Positions 6,245 through 7,758 of a DNA stretch of 7,758 nucleotides are shown piece after piece. This DNA is from Bacteroidia bacterium (GTDB taxonomy: Bacteria; Planctomycetota; Phycisphaerae; Phycisphaerales; SM1A02): NCBI GenBank assembly GCA_030054235.1, contig JASGCG010000067.1, forward strand, positions 1-7,758. The letters are read 5' to 3'. The notes beneath the pieces were generated by a model, which was not told the origin of the DNA, searched no databases, and saw only the letters and a list, made by a program, of their open reading frames with translations. Position numbers and translations under genes: made by a program. The first letter of the stretch is position 1, and each line of letters begins with the position of its first letter.

Positions 6245-7546
6245 ATGAAGGAATGGACTCCTTTGATCGTCGCGATGGCATGCGTAGCTTCGGCCTCTGC
6301 GCAAGACGCCACACAAGCGCTCTACCAAGGCCGCATCACCTCCAACAACGTCAACGTGCGGACCGGTCCGGTCATCGGTGACTCCTACCCCTTCGGCAAG
6401 CTCCAGTCGGGAGATGTCGTCGAGGTCATCGAGGAGTCGAACGGCTGGGTTCGTGTTCGCACGAGTGGCGGCGCGTTCGCCGGCATGCACGCGTTCGTGT
6501 CGGGCGGCACGCTCTCGGCTGACGGCACCACGCTGTCCTTGACTGCCGAGACGCCGCTGCGCGCACCGAACTCGAGCGCTCAGGGCGCAGCACGCAACTC
6601 GTACCAGTCGATCGCCACACTGCCCGCGGGCACCACGCTCAACGTGGTCGAGACGCTTGAAGTCGATGGCCTGCCGGTCTACAAGGTGCGCATGCCCGGC
6701 ACCGCGACCGGGTGGGTCAATGCGAACTACGTGCGCAAGGCTGCGCCCGTCGAAGTGCAAGCGGCGGCCGATGCCGTGAAGTCAGCGCCCGCGCCCGCCG
6801 TGGCGACCACGCAATCGCCCGCAGCAGTGACCACCGCTGCAACGCCCGAGCTCGATGCCAGCGGCCCTGCTGCTGCAGCGCCGACCGAAGAGGTCGTCGT
6901 GGTCGAGGAAGTTGTCGTGGTGGAGCCGCCCAAGCCGACCGCGCTCGATCTCTTCCGTGAACGTCGCGCCAAGCTCGCCGATCTCGAATCGACGTGGAAG
7001 CGCGTGCGCGAACAGCCCGACCGCTCCGAGGAACTCGAGGCGATCCGCGGGCAGTACATGACGTTCCTCGACAACGCTGGTTCCGATGCCGGCGCCAAGT
7101 CGACCGTGAACTGGCGGCTCCAGCAGATCGACCTGCTGATGAAGATCCAGCAGGAGAACGCCAACGTCGCCGCGACCATCAACGCGCTCGATGCCAACGC
7201 CGATGCCCTCGCGGTCATCGCCAAGGCCGTCGAGTCGCGCGCGGACTTCGATGCGTTCGGCTACCTGAACCAGTCGGTCGTGTACGACGGGTCATCGCTG
7301 CCCGAGCTCTACGTGCTCGCGGACCCGACGACGGGTCAGGCGATCGCGTACGTCGTCCCCGACGACTGCTTCGAGTACGACCCCATGCTCGGCACGCTGG
7401 TGGGCGTGAAGGGCGACACCACCTACGACCCCACGCTGCGCGTCAAGCTCATCCGCCCGCGAACGATGGAGTCGCTGCCGGTTGCGCGCACGCCGGCCAC
7501 CCCCGCCACCGACGGCATGCCGGTCTCGACCGGCTCGTCCGAATGA
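6245..7546 (+). CDS. Exported protein with two SH3b domains and an unrecognised C-terminal domain
   Basis: Function unknown; probably an envelope protein that binds peptidoglycan or another surface polymer through SH3b folds. Residues 1-19 form a Sec signal peptide (MKEW, a hydrophobic core, cleavage after ASA before Q20), which fixes the ATG. SH3b domain 1 spans about 30-90 (NNVNVRTGP at 34-42, GDVVEVIEESNGWVRVR). Domain 2 spans about 96-165 and is more divergent (LRAPNS, LPAGTTLNVVE, TGWVNANYVRKA). A low-complexity Ala/Thr/Pro linker (166-213) follows, then a duplicated EEVVVV block (215-226) and PPKP. A charged helical region (about 235-330, possibly coiled coil) comes next, then a strand-rich domain (about 335-405; ELYVLADPTTGQAIAYVVP, LVGVKG) that I do not recognise and could be a third SH3-like barrel. 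The tail is Pro/Thr/Ser-rich. The gene is monocistronic: divergent from tolC, with its own terminator. No catalytic motif is visible. Confidence 0.87.
   Translation: MKEWTPLIVAMACVASASAQDATQALYQGRITSNNVNVRTGPVIGDSYPFGKLQSGDVVEVIEESNGWVRVRTSGGAFAGMHAFVSGGTLSADGTTLSLTAETPLRAPNSSAQGAARNSYQSIATLPAGTTLNVVETLEVDGLPVYKVRMPGTATGWVNANYVRKAAPVEVQAAADAVKSAPAPAVATTQSPAAVTTAATPELDASGPAAAAPTEEVVVVEEVVVVEPPKPTALDLFRERRAKLADLESTWKRVREQPDRSEELEAIRGQYMTFLDNAGSDAGAKSTVNWRLQQIDLLMKIQQENANVAATINALDANADALAVIAKAVESRADFDAFGYLNQSVVYDGSSLPELYVLADPTTGQAIAYVVPDDCFEYDPMLGTLVGVKGDTTYDPTLRVKLIRPRTMESLPVARTPATPATDGMPVSTGSSE
6887..6922 (+). repeat. In-frame tandem duplication encoding (EEVVVV)x2
   Basis: Two adjacent 18-base units (6887-6904 and 6905-6922) both encode Glu-Glu-Val-Val-Val-Val, followed by another Glu. 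The units differ at several synonymous third positions (GAA GAG versus GAG GAA, GTC versus GTT), so this is either an old duplication or selection on the peptide, not a fresh slippage event. It sits at the junction between the flexible linker and the helical region of the SH3b protein. Confidence 0.7.
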
Positions 7547-7578
7547 ACGACTGAGCCCCTCAAAGGCCGTCACCTTTC

Positions 7579-7608
7579 GAACGCCCCGCCTCGCGCGGGG
7601 CGTTCTTT
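7579..7608 (+). terminator. Intrinsic terminator of the SH3b gene
   Basis: An 11-base perfect stem (7579-7589 paired with 7595-7605; arms GAACGCCCCGC and GCGGGGCGTTC) encloses a 5-base loop (CTCGC). It is followed by TTT and then CGTT, a short imperfect T tract. It begins 33 bases after the stop codon of the SH3b gene and separates it from the tRNA gene. The stem is strong and GC-rich; the weak T tract is the only reservation. Confidence 0.85.
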
Positions 7609-7626
7609 CGTTGGGGCGCCACGCTG

Positions 7627-7655
7627 TTTCCACATCAGCCCACCCACGGTAGGAT
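7627..7655 (+). promoter_or_regulatory. Candidate promoter of tRNA-Ala
   Basis: TTTCCA (7627-7632) and TAGGAT (7650-7655) each match the sigma-70 -35 and -10 hexamers at four of six positions, with an ideal 17-base spacer. Initiation would fall at about 7662, giving a leader of about 9 bases before the mature tRNA. The position is right, between the upstream terminator and the tRNA. The hexamers are weak, so this is a suggestion only. Confidence 0.35.
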
Positions 7656-7670
7656 TCCGCTCCCCCGCAC

Positions 7671-7743
7671 GGGGCGTTAGCTCAATTGGCAGAGCGCTGC
7701 CTTTGCAAGGCAGAGGTTACCGGTTCGTCTCCGGTACGCTCCA
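7671..7743 (+). tRNA. tRNA-Ala, anticodon UGC
   Basis: Full 73-nt cloverleaf. The acceptor stem is GGGCG-type, 7671-7677 paired with 7736-7742, including the G3-U70 wobble that marks alanine tRNAs. The D stem is GCTC/GAGC (7680-7683 and 7692-7695) with G18-G19 in the loop. The anticodon stem is CTGCC/GGCAG (7697-7701 and 7709-7713) with loop TTTGCAA and anticodon TGC at 7704-7706. The variable loop has five bases, and the T stem is ACCGG/CCGGT (7720-7724 and 7732-7736 minus one at the acceptor junction). The discriminator is A (7743), and no CCA follows: the next bases are TTTT. T8, A14 and the A15-T48 pair are normal. Oddity: the T loop reads TTCGTCT, placing T where the almost universal A58 should be. 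There is no sign of group I intron or element insertion. The T run at 7744-7747 may aid 3' end formation. Confidence 0.97.
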
Positions 7744-7758
7744 TTTTCGGCAGACGTC

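Noticed and set aside
3633..6248. 871-codon open frame on the + strand, antisense to sua5 and tolC-like
   Set aside because: Its translation is Arg/His/Leu-rich with no family motifs, and it lies opposite two genes with clear motifs. Long antisense frames are expected in GC-rich DNA.
6275..6285. Lipoprotein lipobox around Cys13 in the SH3b protein
   Set aside because: Residues before Cys13 (A-M-A) fit the lipobox poorly, while ASA before Q20 is a good signal peptidase I site.
7671..7758. tRNA as an integration site with a mobile element
   Set aside because: No integrase and no repeat of the tRNA 3' end are visible; only 15 bases remain after the tRNA, so this cannot be judged further.
1..7758. 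CRISPR array, insertion sequence or toxin-antitoxin pair
   Set aside because: No regular spaced repeats, transposase motifs, terminal inverted repeats or small paired genes were seen on either strand.

Overview
The window is high-GC bacterial chromosome, densely coding, with short gaps. It holds five protein genes and one tRNA, and nothing clearly mobile. Several traits point to a Gram-negative lineage with weak Shine-Dalgarno usage, perhaps a planctomycete of the Phycisphaerae type. These are an outer-membrane TolC-like lipoprotein, a secreted SH3b protein, starts lacking obvious AGGAGG sites, and a tRNA gene without encoded CCA. The lineage guess is inference and could be wrong.

Layout. 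On the + strand, positions 1-1466 carry histidine ammonia-lyase (hutH); its first ~18 codons lie left of the window. A ~300-base gap with no convincing gene follows. Three genes then run on the - strand and read right to left: a TolC-family outer-membrane lipoprotein (6203-4434), a Sua5-type threonylcarbamoyl-AMP synthase (4430-3465) and urocanate hydratase hutU (3427-1766). They are separated by 3 and 37 bases, so one transcript is likely. A 41-base gap separates tolC from the divergent + strand gene at 6245-7546, which encodes an exported protein with two SH3b domains and an unrecognised C-terminal domain. That gene ends at a strong hairpin terminator, and tRNA-Ala(UGC) follows at 7671-7743.

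How the genes fit together. HutH converts histidine to urocanate and HutU hydrates urocanate to imidazolonepropionate, so the first two steps of histidine breakdown are both present. They are encoded convergently, on opposite strands, and hutU trails a tRNA-modification gene and an efflux-type gene instead of sitting in a classical hut operon. No hutI, hutG, hutF or hut regulator is visible. The other genes look like housekeeping or envelope functions.

I found no convincing new defence, mobile or RNA system. The points most worth checking are a changed active-site motif in HutH, a tRNA T-loop with T at the nearly invariant A58, a shared -10 element in the 41-base divergent gap with a possibly leaderless transcript, and the tolC-sua5-hutU arrangement.
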